A stretch of 64,000 nucleotides of DNA, from positions 93,717,015 to 93,781,014 of the forward strand of contig OW799237.1 of assembly GCA_941918925.1 (NCBI GenBank), written 5' to 3'. The notes under the pieces were generated by a model. The model made no database searches and was not told the DNA's origin. It saw only the letters and a program-made list of their open reading frames with translations. Of this stretch, positions 44,393-56,229 are shown piece after piece (position 1 is the first letter of the stretch; every line of letters begins with the position of its first letter). The stretch is from Phyto melanocephala (Eukaryota; Arthropoda; Insecta; Diptera; Rhinophoridae). A program made the translations under genes and the position numbers.

Positions 44393-44656
44393 TGATCACT
44401 GATAAGTATGTACGTATGATTGATATTAAGATGCAATTAAAATTAAATATTCCACATACGGCCGTAGTCCTATAACTATTTTAAATCTGCACATGAATAC
44501 TATGGCATTGGGGATGTCAAACGGGATTCGAGATTGTATAATTTTAATTTTTTTTTCGGTATCCCCGAATATATTTGGGATTCAGGGATTTTGCGAGATT
44601 TTGGGATTGTTTATTAATATGTTGGTATTAAAAACAAATTTTTTTTTTAAATAATC

Positions 44657-44796
44657 GGCCTTATTGTCATTGGCGTTGTCGTGTCGTTTTTGTGTCGAAA
44701 ACGACAGAAATACGACAAGGTCTCATTCATTTTACATTGTCGTAAATATTACACGGTACCAAAAAATACGACAACGCCAATGACAATAAGGCTGAT
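44657..44796. mobile_element. Short TIR element (~140 bp) with near-perfect 28-bp arms
   Basis: Left ggccttattgtcattggcgt then tgtcgtgt; the inverted right end reads agccttattgtcattggcgt then tgtcgtat. A second nested hairpin gtcgttttt...aaaacgac sits just inside the left arm. No ORF. It is a MITE of unknown superfamily. Confidence 0.75.
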
Positions 44797-46205
44797 TTTT
44801 TAATTTACTTTTTTACCAAAACAACCAACTTAAAAAGAAAAATTGTCAATTTGTAGCAAGAAATGCTCAAAAAATATGGTCTCGGTGTTTTAAAACATGT
44901 GTATGACATTGCGACAGTTAAAGAAAAGAGGGTCTACTCATATGAGCCCCAACGTATATTGCTGTCGACTGTATGAGTCTTTTAAGACAAGCATAACCCA
45001 ACAAAAGTCATTCGAAATGCGTTCAAAATGCACGTTTTGAAGGTTCCTCAATAGGAATGGAAAAAGTGCTTCGGAAATTATTTCACATGCATGCAAAATT
45101 GTATTAGTCTTCATAGATAATATTTTGAAAAGCAATACATGTTTTTCTTACCATGATTTGTTGTCTCTAGTCCTGAGAAATTAAAGGCAACCCTCGTACA
45201 AGCGTTTCATAAAATAAGAGAGAAATGCGGTTTAATTTTTGAACATATTTAAAGCATTACAAAAAAAAAACATTATTTAATACGACATACCACTATGCTG
45301 TCTCCCGCCCACCTTAAGGGGCAAATTTACTGAAAATACGCCAAATTTGGTTTAGTGAAGAAAAGTATCTTTACATAATGTTTGTAGGCTAAGACAACAT
45401 TGCCATATTCATATGTAAAAATAAATATACACACTCCCACTTCCTTGTAATAAACATGCCTGCATATCCTTATCTAACAGACATGCTTTTAAAGAAAACA
45501 CACAACAAATTAAAATTAATAAAATATTGTAAATATTTTTTTTTTTTGCGTTTAAGCGACATCACTTAACTTTAAACAGACTGAATGGTAAAACGTCTTA
45601 AAACACTTTCTAAGCAGACAGGGGAGTAATACTTTTAAAACAAACACAAAATTCATCTGAAATTCAAGTCTAAAAATACTTAAATTTAGTGTTGTCAATT
45701 TATTTAAGTATGAGTAAGTGCTGGTGTACGTGTTGAAATAAGTTACTTATGTGTGTTTGTGTGTGTGTGTGTTTGTGTGTATACTAGTAAATAGTAAGAG
45801 ACTAGACATTCTGTTAATTTGCTTTTTGGGATTTTATTTCTTTAATATTATTCGTCACCTCATTTGATTTTAGATTAATTTGGTTAAATCAATTTTAATA
45901 TGTTTGTAACAAATTATAGTATTTCTAATGAAATGATGTTTTGAATAAGAACAAGTTAAGCTTTTTGTTTTTATGCAAATTTAAATTTCTGTAAACTTTC
46001 TACAAAAATAATTTATTTAAAATTTTTAAATATTTTAGGAGGAGATAAATAAATTTAATTTATGTTGATTATTCTTAGTGTGATTTTTCTTATTTTATTA
46101 AAAAAAAGACAAAAATTACTTCAAGCCACTCTGAATTTTTTTTAAATGTTCACGTTAGGAAAAAAAAAATTATAGAAAATTTTCAGTAAAGCAAAAGCAA
46201 AAATA
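44797..46205. other. AT-rich interval; GT microsatellite
   Basis: A gtgtgt repeat with interruptions at about 45750-45780. Otherwise no gene or repeat recognised. The short minus-strand ORF at 44938-45135 is unsupported. Confidence 0.5.
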
Positions 46206-46428
46206 CATCGTCGCTGCTTTAACCTGTTCGGCTATGTTACAATTTTAAAATATTTTATATTGATCCATTTTAAACCTTAATTTGTTTTATTTGCGTTAAG
46301 ACATCAAACCGTTTGAAAATACTTTGATTGGTTCAAAAACAATCCACATAAAAAATAAAATATATCTGTTCCTCTGCTGAAAACTAAGTTTGAAACACAT
46401 AACTGAATTTTGTAGAGCAACGACGATA
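46206..46428. mobile_element. MITE of the 14.3 kb family, tandem copy 1
   Basis: Begins catcgtcgctgctttaacct and ends gtagagcaacgacgat, the same terminal repeats as 14326-14571. It shares internal aaaccgtttgaaaatac with copy 2. Confidence 0.65.
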
Positions 46429-46435
46429 AGTACAT

Positions 46436-46680
46436 ATTGTCGCTGTTCTGACGTAATCGGTTATGAGACAATTTTTAAAAAAAAATTTTATTGTTCTGTT
46501 TTGAATCTTTATTGATCGTTAATCTATCCACCAAACCGTTTAAGGATATCTTGAAATTTACAATAGTCAGTATGCGTAAGTTTAGTACTGTAAAGTAACA
46601 AAAAAAAAAATCCTTTTTTTGCTCTTCTGAAAACTCAGTAGACAAAAAACATAACTAAATTTGTGAGAGCAACGACGATA
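46436..46680. mobile_element. MITE of the 14.3 kb family, tandem copy 2
   Basis: Begins attgtcgctgttctgacgta and ends gagagcaacgacgat. It lies only seven bases after copy 1 and in the same orientation, yet the two differ substantially. They are therefore more likely separate insertions or an old tandem than a recent duplication. Confidence 0.65.
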
Positions 46681-47952
46681 TATTAGTTGTTTTCTAATTT
46701 TATTTAAGAATGATGAAGAATTATACGTTGAAAAATATCTCCGATTTGGAGATAAAACTTATTTGTAAAAGGAATTAAAATTTAAGGTCGACTTTTTTTA
46801 TTTCACTGTGGCCAAACTCCATTTTACCTGTCAAACCAAGCGTTGGAATGTTTTGATCTTTCATTTAGTATTCCTTAAGGAAAATTTAAAAATCATCACA
46901 AATCTTTTTGAAGAATTTACCCGAACATAAAACTTTATTATTTTGATTTTAAAAATGTTGTCAAAAGTCCACAAATTCGTTGAAATACAAAAATAATAAA
47001 AAAAAAATTCCAGCTAAAACGCCTAAAACTGGGCTTTAATATTTACAAAATAAAACTTCAATAATAAAAAAAAAAACAGCAGACAGTTGTCCGACTGTCC
47101 CTGCAGGCTGTGTCAGAGACACGGCCATTAAGTTTAACGTAGAATACGCCATCCGATAAGACAGAAAACATATATAACAATAAATGATAAATAATATAAG
47201 CAAATGAATTTATTTATTTGATAGTTAATCAAAACAACAGCCGAAGGTTTGTGTCCACACTGAAACAGCAGCGTAGTTTGTGTTCACGCTACAAACTCCA
47301 ACACTACACATATGTTTGAGTGTATGTGTTTAAACAATTTTCATTTGAGAAACTTAAATATTAGAAAGATATCAACCAATATGAAATGTATATCAAACGA
47401 AAGATAACATCTTCATTTACCTACAAAAAAATTTCTAAAAAAAGATATCTCGCCGTTTCCTCATAATCAATGAAATAAAGATTACAACAATAACAATCTG
47501 ACATACTCCCTATACCGTAAGGTAAGACGTATTCTACGCCAATTAACTTAAAATAAAAGTTAACGAATGCAGTCAATAAAACGCCTGCGAGTTAAATATA
47601 TGTTCCCAGCAAAAAAAAATTGAAGTAGTTCAAAGCGAGTTACATTTTCAAGACTTCTAAATCAAAAGTATAAATGCATTAGTTCCAAATGACTCGCAAA
47701 ATGCAAAAAAATTGTCATAAATGATTTTCTTAAAAAGGAACGCAACATCATGCGAAATATCTTAAACAATTCATGTAAACAAACACGCCTTTCAGACTAG
47801 ACAAGTCATTTGCGCAAGTGTTGTGTTTATAGTCAAAAGGGGTAAGGTCGGGTTAAGAGGAAGAAACTTGCTCATTTTTGAGTACACACTTGCCTGTACT
47901 CGGCAAGTACGAGCAAGTTTTTGTTGAGAAACCAAAAACAAAAGAGTAATAA
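46681..47952. other. AT-rich interval with a possible TIR element at ~47,130-47,545
   Basis: The left side ttaagtttaacgtagaatac then gccatcc, and the inverted right side ttaagttaattggcgtagaa then tacgtcttacc, resemble each other, which could mark a MITE of about 410 bp. The match is imperfect and no duplication is visible. The rest is AT-rich with no supported ORF. Confidence 0.35.
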
Positions 47953-48331
47953 AAACAAACAAGAGTGCTATATTCGGCCATGCCGAATCTTATATACCCT
48001 TCACAACGTGTAGTCATGCAACAACAATTGTTTATGTCACCATTTATCTCATATGAAATACGTACATACAAAACATACATATATAAAAACATCCCATTGT
48101 AATATTATACATTTAGTTTACTTATGTGCTTAAAAAAAATAAATTAAAAGAAAAATTAAAAATAAAACAATAAAAATTTGAATAAAATATAAAATAAAAA
48201 AAATTTTTTGGCTCACTCTAACCAGTATACCACGTTTGTATGTATGTGTAGATAATTGATAATTATAGAAATTTCAAACGGAATGACAAACCTATATATA
48301 CCCCTTTTCACTGTGTGAAGAGTATAATAAG
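47953..48331 (-). mobile_element. INE-1/DINE-like Helentron, internally deleted
   Basis: On the plus strand: caagagtgctatattcggcc, atgccgaatcttatataccc, ttcacaacgtgtagtcatgc at the left (inverted 3' end), and aatgacaaacctatatatac, cccttttcactgtgtgaaga at the right (inverted 5' end). Only about 380 bp remain. Its right part gives the uninterrupted sequence used to recognise the nested MITE at 22.9 kb. Confidence 0.75.
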
Positions 48332-48462
48332 TAAAAGAGAACGAAACTTGGGCAAGTCAGTTGCTGAGTCTGAACACGAAAGCAAGTTCAAAGAAAAATA
48401 AAAGATTATAAAAATCTAACTTGGTCAAGTGACTTGCCTAGTCAGAAAGGCGTGAAACGAAT

Positions 48463-48765
48463 TCAACTCATGAAACATCGAATGCTTTTCACCGAATATA
48501 CGTGAATTTTATGCACTTATTAGAATGGAGTGCAGTTCATTAATAAATTCATATTTAAACATGAAGCTCCATTGACACGTTAATGTTAAACTCTTTAGTG
48601 TTTTCATCTTAATTTAATTACTTCGTCACCAGTTGAACTTTTGCAATTCAATTTTTTTGTCATAGTTTTCTAGATCCAACACTTCAACATCAATCAAAGA
48701 GTGATGATGATTTAATCGCAGCTGGTTTCAAAAATGAATTCAACTCGAGTAGTTTTGACGGAAAT
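48463..48765 (+). repeat. Penelope-like repeat relic with decayed hammerhead-like motif
   Basis: 48463-48670 matches 11744-11935. It runs into gagtg ATGATGA tttaatcgcagctggtttc AAAA at about 48700-48735, a decayed version of the hammerhead-like motif (CTGATGA to ATGATGA, GAAA to AAAA, stem II mostly unpaired). It links the 11.7 kb dispersed family to the Penelope-like terminal repeats. Confidence 0.5.
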
Positions 48766-51759
48766 ATAATTTTTTTAATTATTCTTTCATTATTAAACCC
48801 TTCACAGGAGAATGTAAAAAGTTTGTCATTTCGTTTGTAGTTTCTACAATATTCATTGAAGATCCCATCAACATCAGCGGTCAATATAACAGTACCAACT
48901 TAAAAGTTTTAGAATATTTTAGCTTAAAAAAGCTTTTTGAAATTAAAAAGCTTTTTAAAATTTTTGACACGGAAAATTTTTAAGTCAATGCATGGTGGTT
49001 TTTCTTTAATTTTTAGTGCTTAACAATTACTAAAATTCAAATTAATTTCGTGAAAGAAACTATTTTAAATTACCCTCAAGTATCTTGTGTCTTAACAAAA
49101 CTAACAAATATTTACCCAATGCAAAATCATATTGCGCTGAAAATACTTTCAACTTATTATATTAAAACTATTAATTAAGACAATTATGTGGATTGCTAGT
49201 ATACAATGTTACCTTTATTTTAGTGGGTTAGTTATTTTACATTTATTAGTTGTAATTTAATTCCGATACTCGTTTTTGATATCCTGTATAGTTTAGGAGA
49301 CACAAAGAACCTAATTTTTTCTAAAATTAAATTGTTACAAGAATTTATTTTGTAGGTAAATTTTCAAGTATTATATCTATTGAATATTAAAAAAAATTAC
49401 ATTTGTATGGAGATGCAGTGAAAAGGTGAAAATAAAAACCAGAGAAGTTGATATACAAACATTTTTCACTTAACAATTTTACAGAACATCAAATGATACC
49501 CTGATAAGGTTAAAATTTACATTGAAGGCATTTTGCATATTGATAGCATCATAATTTATAACTTAAAGGGTGTTGTGGCCAGATGATATAAAGAATAGAA
49601 TATCTTTAGACCTATGGGACGATCATCGATGGCAATTTAACTTCAGTTTCGTTGTCAGTTTAAAAAAAAATCATTCCAGAGGGCAGCTAACATCTAGAAG
49701 CTGTGAAATTTTGCAGTAAAATAGTGATTATATTGGCAGCAGTAAAGTTAAATATGTATACTGTTTAAAAATTAATTCTTTAAAATATAATTATTTCATT
49801 ATTCATAATTATTTCAATTTATCAGCTCCTTATGCTCCTGATAAGAGCGATGGGAACTTCATATATTTTTTTTGTTAAAATTTATATTTTTATGAAATAA
49901 CTAAAATCAAAACTAAACCATTTTAAACTCAGTGATCTCTAATGAAAAATACGCGCTTTTTTAAGGCGTGTAGGTGATTTTTGAAATTTCAAAGTTGACA
50001 ACGCTGCCCATTATAGACATTTTCTGCAGCCTATTTCTAGGCTGGCATATGTACACATTTACTTGTTTGCATTTTGCTTAATTTTTTTCATTTTAATTTT
50101 TTAAACATCTGTATAAATAAATATTAAAAAAAGTGCCAAATCTATTCTTTTTCACGCTTGTCTAAAGTTACTTTATTTTTTCTTTATTACGTGTTATAAA
50201 AATAAAAAAATAAAAAAAATCACGATAAATGATAAATGTCTATACATATTCGTTATAACACAAGTAATCTACATACATGCTTGTATAAATTTAATATCCT
50301 ATTATAATTTTTGTTCAGTTATTGGTGTGTGTGTGTGTGTGTGTGCGTCATAAAAGTGATATAATATTATTATTATCATTTGTATTACATACGCAAACAT
50401 AAAAATCTGTTTATTTTCCTTTTTTGTTTTTTGTTTTTTTTGTTGTAGAGAACATTTTGGTTTTATTGACATTTATGTTAAACACACACATTTAAATTTT
50501 GTTTTTTTTACTTCTTGGAGCTCTCGGATGCGTGTACGTATTGACAGACAAGCAAAAACATGTTGCGTACAGTGTTATTCTTAAAAAAAAATAAATAAAT
50601 AAAGACATGAGAGATTTGTTTTTATTTGCTGATTTTTTTTTTTTTAGTGGCTGTAGTAAAGACAACAACATTCATTATGTATTATGGTCTTAAATAAAAA
50701 CGCAAATTTTATGGGAATTTAACAATAGTTGGACTGTTATGAATGTATAATCAAATCGCTACTTTCATATGCATTTTTATACGAAATGGCCTAAAACTAA
50801 ATATTAATTAAAAATTTTAAAAGAAAAAGTGTTTAAAAAACTCCTTGATGATTAAGGTTTTCTTCGGCCTTAAGTATTTGTGGATTAAAACTTATATTCG
50901 TGAAAATGTATGCATGTATGTACATGCATACATAGTAAGACGACTTAAATTGTTTTATATAAATATAATCTATTTTTGTGTTTGTTGTTGTCTAAATAAC
51001 ACTAAGTTTCTTACCGCTTCAACTTTGACTTTAATTATTTATTTAAGGAAATGCCTGCGGGTATGTTTCCGCCTTTTATTAAACGTCACCCCTCCCTCGA
51101 AAACTTTTGGCCCAATTTAGTGTTCTCTTCTTATTAAAAAGGCTTTAAAAGTATCAAAGTAATTTGGTCGCTGTAATACAAAAACATAGTACGACCTTAA
51201 TTATCTTCACTTTTGACCACTTGAATAATATTAAGTGTGTGTCAACGAAAAGTTAAAGAGGAAGTTTACTCCTTTTATTTATTAAAAAAAAATAGTTCAT
51301 TGATTTCTAACAAATATGCCTTGAAGATGGATTAAAACTTGTACGGTAGTTATTCAGATACTAAATATCAGGGGAAGAGCACACAGCACGAATAAGGGAC
51401 AATGTAATTTATTACGTTTTTAATAAATAATTTTTTTCTATTAAATTTTTTTTTAAATTTTTTTCTCTTCCTTTAGATTTATAAAATTAAAACGGCGTTT
51501 TTCTACGTTTCAAAAAATTGCACGCTATACTACTTTAGATAACTTCACATTTGTTAATTCCGCAATTAGTCAAAAATTATATTTAATTCTATTTAACCGA
51601 GCTGAGTAAAGAAAATCATTTGTTGAACGTTGTAATTAAACAATGCAAAGTCAATCCCTTAATACTATCAAATTAAAATAATGTTTGCTACTGATGAAAC
51701 AAGATGATTTCTACGAGGGACAATAGAAACAACAGAAATTGGCTTAGAAGTAATATTTT
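48766..51759. other. AT-rich interval; GT microsatellite at 50,323-50,345
   Basis: A near-perfect gt repeat of about 11 units at 50323-50345, poly(T) at 50633-50644. Open frames such as 50845-51120 show no motif. No TE ends recognised. Confidence 0.5.
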
Positions 51760-52060
51760 AAAAATGAAGGTGTTGTCTTCTATTCGTGAGGTATGTTCAT
51801 CATCATCAAATTTTTTATTAAAAGTTTGTGATTGACCTTAATCTTTACCAAAATCGGTGTAGATTAGTAACAGTTGAACAACCCTTTTGAAAACCATGTT
51901 GTGGAGAAGATAATGTAGATGACACTGGATGACAAAGATGGTCTGTTATTATTTTTCAAGAAGCTAAGGTACATTACTAAGTTTAGTCATGCCTGTGTAC
52001 TTAGAAATGTAATTTCTGCAGCCAGATTTAAATAGTCGTTTTAAAAATAGAATTCTTTTA
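51760..52060 (-). pseudogene. Non-LTR RT relic, downstream half (split by Helitron)
   Basis: Minus strand: RLFKSGCRNYISKYTGMTKL then SNVP, followed after a frameshift by SPQHGFQKGCSTVTNL. These are RT motifs 'P.(F/H)KSG....V.NYR.I..LS..PK' and 'QHGF..GRST.TNL'. They continue the RT whose earlier part lies at 52331-52671. Confidence 0.55.
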
Positions 52061-52330
52061 TCTATATATATAAAAGTGAAACTCTGTATGTGTGTGTGTG
52101 TGTTAGCTATAGACTTCGAAACCGTAAATCCGATCAGACTAAACTTTGAAAAGTTATTGTACAAATTACAGGGAGTGTTTGTGGGTGGTAAAAAGTGGGC
52201 AAGGCCACGCTCATAAAAACAAGTTATAGTTTTGAGGTCCTTGCACTGGACCGATTTTTCTTAAACGTTGCAAACGTATTGAACACTCATGACTGTATAA
52301 TTTCGTGATTAGAAAAGTGGGCAGTGAAAA
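52061..52330 (+). mobile_element. Helitron 5' fragment (3' end missing) inside a LINE RT
   Basis: Starts A|tctatatatataaaagtgaa, then gtgtgtgtgtgttagctata and gacttcgaaaccgtaaatcc. It is collinear with the 5' 270 bp of the complete Helitron at 9675-10268 (minus strand). It stops abruptly at agtgggcag, where RT coding resumes. There is no 3' hairpin or CTAG. Confidence 0.75.
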
Positions 52331-52671
52331 ACTAAAATAAGAGAGGCAGCCAAAGCCTCAGCATTTTTGACGAGAATATAACTCGGAATTCCATCAGGCC
52401 CGTATTTATACGAAAACTTAAGAATTCTTGAACTGACTAGAATCATAGATTTATCATCGAGAAATGGAATCCATACAGCTGGATGTAATATTTCTGTTAG
52501 CAGGTAGAAAGTGAATTCATCAAAATTGAAAACGCAATAAACAATAGAAACGAAATCAGCAAACGTTTTACTTATTGTAACGTTATCACCGGATTCAAAA
52601 TAATCGTACTTTATAAGAGATGGAGAAACAATTGTTTTTCTTTTGGAAGCTTTTTGCATTAGATTTAACAT
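52331..52671 (-). pseudogene. Non-LTR RT relic, upstream half
   Basis: Minus-strand frame (120 codons in total, the last few in the Helitron) with FADFVSIVY, LTEILHP and YGPDGIPSYILVKNAEALAA. The last is the RT palm entry motif 'GPDGIPS.ILK..A..L'. About 25 residues expected before the 51,760-52,060 piece are absent at the Helitron junction. Clade uncertain (Jockey-like is possible). Confidence 0.6.
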
Positions 52672-53265
52672 TTTTTTGAATGTTATTTAAGCAGCTAGAG
52701 TAAGAAGAGTGGCTTATTGCATTCTATTGAGCATGAATTAATGATTTCAATTTTGGTACCATAGAAAAGGTATTAACTGGTAGCAAACAGTACACCTGCA
52801 ATAATTCCAAATCAAAATATAGAAGGCCCTTTTGGTAAAATTGCATATGAAATATTATTTTATAAGTATTGAATAAAAGGCTAAGGGTCATTATGCTGTT
52901 AGTTAAAGGTAGGATTTCTTGCTCCCTATAAATAACTTTGCATTATTACAATTTTAATTTTTTATTGCTATTATTATTAATAGCGGTAATATCTAATGGG
53001 CAAAAAGATAATAAATGAAGGCTTTATTATACAAAGTTATTTATTGGTCCGACAAAATCCGGCCTTTAACTAACGGCAAGTTGTAATAATGGCTCTAAGA
53101 CTCGTGCACTAAAAACTATGAAAAATTCAATATCCAAAATGGCGACTACAATAAAAAGATGCAATCCAACTTGATCTTATATTTAACATGGCACCTTAAG
53201 TGGTATTGCGAAGCCTCTGAATATGGATATTAGGGATAAAATTTTTTTACAATTTTTGAAAATAT
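52672..53265. other. AT-rich interval, nothing recognised
   Basis: No ORF or named repeat. Confidence 0.5.
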
Positions 53266-53694
53266 CAAAATGGCCCTATCCATACCATGTAGTGCATAAA
53301 AAAACACTAAGAAGTATCTTTAGATTTTCGATATCATTAAAAAAGGTTCCGCGTCAAATGCAATTAAGTTTGGGTCAGTAAATTCTTAAAAAAATAAAAA
53401 TATTTTCTTTATAAATTCATTAAATGATAAATCAATTATAAGTTTTTTCATTAAATATTGAATAGTATTCTGTATAAATTCAATTAATCGTGTAAATTAA
53501 TTGAATCAAATGTAAATAGTTAAATAATTATAAAATTAAAAATTTTGAAAAAATAAAAAATTTTGAAAAAAATCTTAAAGGGCTTTCAGAAATCCATTTC
53601 GACGCGGAACGTTTTTGTTCCGGAATGATCTGAGAAAACATTTTTCGGTTTCAGCACAACATCGCCTATAGCGTGATGATAGGGCCTTATTTTG
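53266..53694. repeat. Nested inverted repeats, possible TIR element (~430 bp)
   Basis: Outer arms: caaaatggccctatcc at 53266-53281 and the complement of caaaataaggccctatcatc at about 53675-53694. Inner arms: ggttccgcgtc at about 53346 and gacgcggaac at about 53609. The interior is extremely AT-rich. No clear target duplication. Confidence 0.45.
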
Positions 53695-54044
53695 GTTGTA
53701 CCCCTAATGGATATTAAATGAAAGGCCTTAATAAATAGAACTCTGAGCCCCATGAAATGTCCTCTTTTAGTATTAAAATAATGTTTGTATTTCTATTTGT
53801 TTAATTAAAAGGGTTTCCTTTGAAGTAGCGACACAATACAATGGCAAGATATTGGATTATAATAAAATAAATTGTAATTATAAATTAATATCTATTCATA
53901 CCTTTTTTTAAAGCTGTTGTGAATCGTTTTTATACTGGTTTAAGTTCAATTTGCTAATATTAAACTTCCTTCCTAAATTAAATTAAAATTAATTAAATTG
54001 TAATCAGTTGTAAGAATATTGAGAAACTATTTCAATATAAGTCG

Positions 54045-54640
54045 AGTGAAAAGAATTTTCGAAACTAACTACAATTTTATCATCAGCATTCTTAATCGCT
54101 ACAATTATATGTAATTTAAAGCAACTACTTTTGTTACAATTTTTTTAATGAAATTAGAAAATGGGAATCATAACATTTATTTCTAAACTTGTCTTAACTA
54201 TATTCTCTCATATTCTTAATACAATTTTAAAAAAAGGGGAACAAATTTTCAGAACAAGCTACGATTTTATCATCAGCATTCTTTATCGTTACAATTATAT
54301 GTAATTTGAAGCAACTATTTTTGTTAAAATTTTTTTAATGAAATTAGAAAATGGGAATCATAATTAATTATTTTATTTATTAATTGATTATATGTATTTG
54401 AAGCAACTATTTTTGTTAACATTTTTTTAATGAAATTAGAAAATGGGAATCATAATTAATTATTTTATTTATTAATTAATTATATGTATTTGAAGCAACT
54501 ATTTTTGTTAAAATTTTTTTAATGAAATTAGAAAATGGGAATCATAGTTAATTATTTTATTTATTAATTAATTATATGTATTTCGAAGCAACTATTTTTG
54601 TTACAATTTTTTTACTGAAACTAGAAAACGGGAATCATAG
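54045..54640 (-). repeat. Tandem array: two ~190-bp units with hammerhead-like motifs, then four 92-bp units
   Basis: gaagcaactatttttgttaa starts recur at 54308, 54400, 54492 and 54585 (period 92-93), each followed by tttttttaatgaaattagaa and gggaatcata. A longer-period copy starts at about 54115. On the minus strand the longer units contain aatgCTGATGATaaaattgt...gtttcGAAAattc (about 54057-54105) and a second, more diverged version (about 54247-54295). Both resemble the Penelope-like hammerhead motif with weakened stems. Confidence 0.65.
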
Positions 54641-56229
54641 CATTTATTTTTGAATTTGTCTTTACTTTATTATCAAATGACATTTGCTTCATTTTCATGT
54701 TCTCTTATATTCTTAATACAATTTTGAAAAATTAAGGGGGGAAAATTTCAACCACCCGGCTGTAAAACGGAGAAGCTACCATCTATTTTATCTTCCATAG
54801 TTTTTTATGTTTCAACTTTTGATAAAATTTTCTATCAATTATTTAATAAATTCCATTGATTCCAAATTAGAGAAGACAAAAAATTAGCTTTAGCTAAAAG
54901 GGGGTTCTGCAGTAGCAATAAATTATTGATTGCTTAATCATTATTTGCTATAATTTTTGCTGGTTTTCCACTTAAAACACCATTAAATTTTTTTATATTG
55001 CGTTTTCTATTATTCTCACGAAACAAAAAATAAAAAAAAAAATAAAGTAGAGAAAAGAAATCATAAATCTTAATTATATATAATTTCATTTGTTATTTTC
55101 CACCATTAATTTCTTTTCTATCACGAAACATTCTCATTTTGTTACAGTGGCGATTACAATATATTTTGCTGTATTCACTACACACTTACATTTGTCTGTA
55201 TGTACAAACCTACATGCATACATACGCAGCCCCCCGAAAAATAATAATTATAATAATTATATGTGTTTATATCTTTCCGAGAGCGATTGTTCTATACTCT
55301 AGTGTAAGAGTACGTGTAAGGGAGTTGGATAAACGTAAAAGGCAATTTAACTTTTATCATAGTGTGTGTGAAGTTCATTGTAATGTGTCTGTATCTATCG
55401 TTGTTGTAGTTGAGTGTTAAACATATGATTATACAGATAGTGAATTAGTGTGAATTAAGTGTCTGTGTGTGAATATGTAGGTCTCAGAGATGTCCATGAA
55501 TGTCATTCAAATGACATTTTTATTATATTTCAAAAGTTAATATAGAGACATTACTGTACATTATTTTAGCCCACGGTGTAAATATTTTACTACTACTTAA
55601 TGTAATTGCTTGTAATATCTTTACATTAACTCTATTCACAAAAGCATCGTCAATAAAGTGTATGAGATTGACAATAAATTGTGAATTAGTAACTTGTGTC
55701 GGTGATTTAAAAAAGCAGTGTATTTATGACTAGAGAATTAAAATGTATTCGTTTATGTACGCCTCTGGTTTTTATGTCTGTGATTAAATCATAAATTTTA
55801 GTCATGCGAAAATAGATTTCCATCTTATGAGCGCTGCAGGTGTTTAGTTATTTTAATTTTGTTTAAATTTAAAACAATCAACTAATACGGTAACACTATG
55901 TTAATAATACTCATTGTTTTTTTTTTGTTATTTTTATAAAAATGATTATAGAAGCACTAACGCTAAAACTGTTTCAGGATTTAATTTCAGTTCCCAGTTT
56001 ATTAGTTCGTTTTAATTCCACTACTAACACATGTACATAAATAATTTTGACTTTATGTGTTTTTGCATGTGTGTGTTTATATGTCTTTGACGTTAGGCAA
56101 AAAGGGATTAAGTCGAAAAATTGCCCCTTGAGCTTGTGTTTAGGTTTAGCACAACTTCTTCTCTATTATACTGGGTATCAATAGGTTAAGTCTAGCACAA
56201 CTACCAGGTATTTTTCATAGAGGTATATA
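54641..56229. other. AT-rich interval, nothing recognised
   Basis: Open frames at 55090-55420 overlap in two frames with no motif. aggtttagcacaacttctt (56140) and aggttaagtctagcacaact (56183) are a loose direct repeat. No gene. Confidence 0.5.

Noticed and set aside
54307..54640. CRISPR-like array.
   Set aside because: Units are contiguous 92-bp tandem repeats without unique spacers, in a eukaryotic context.
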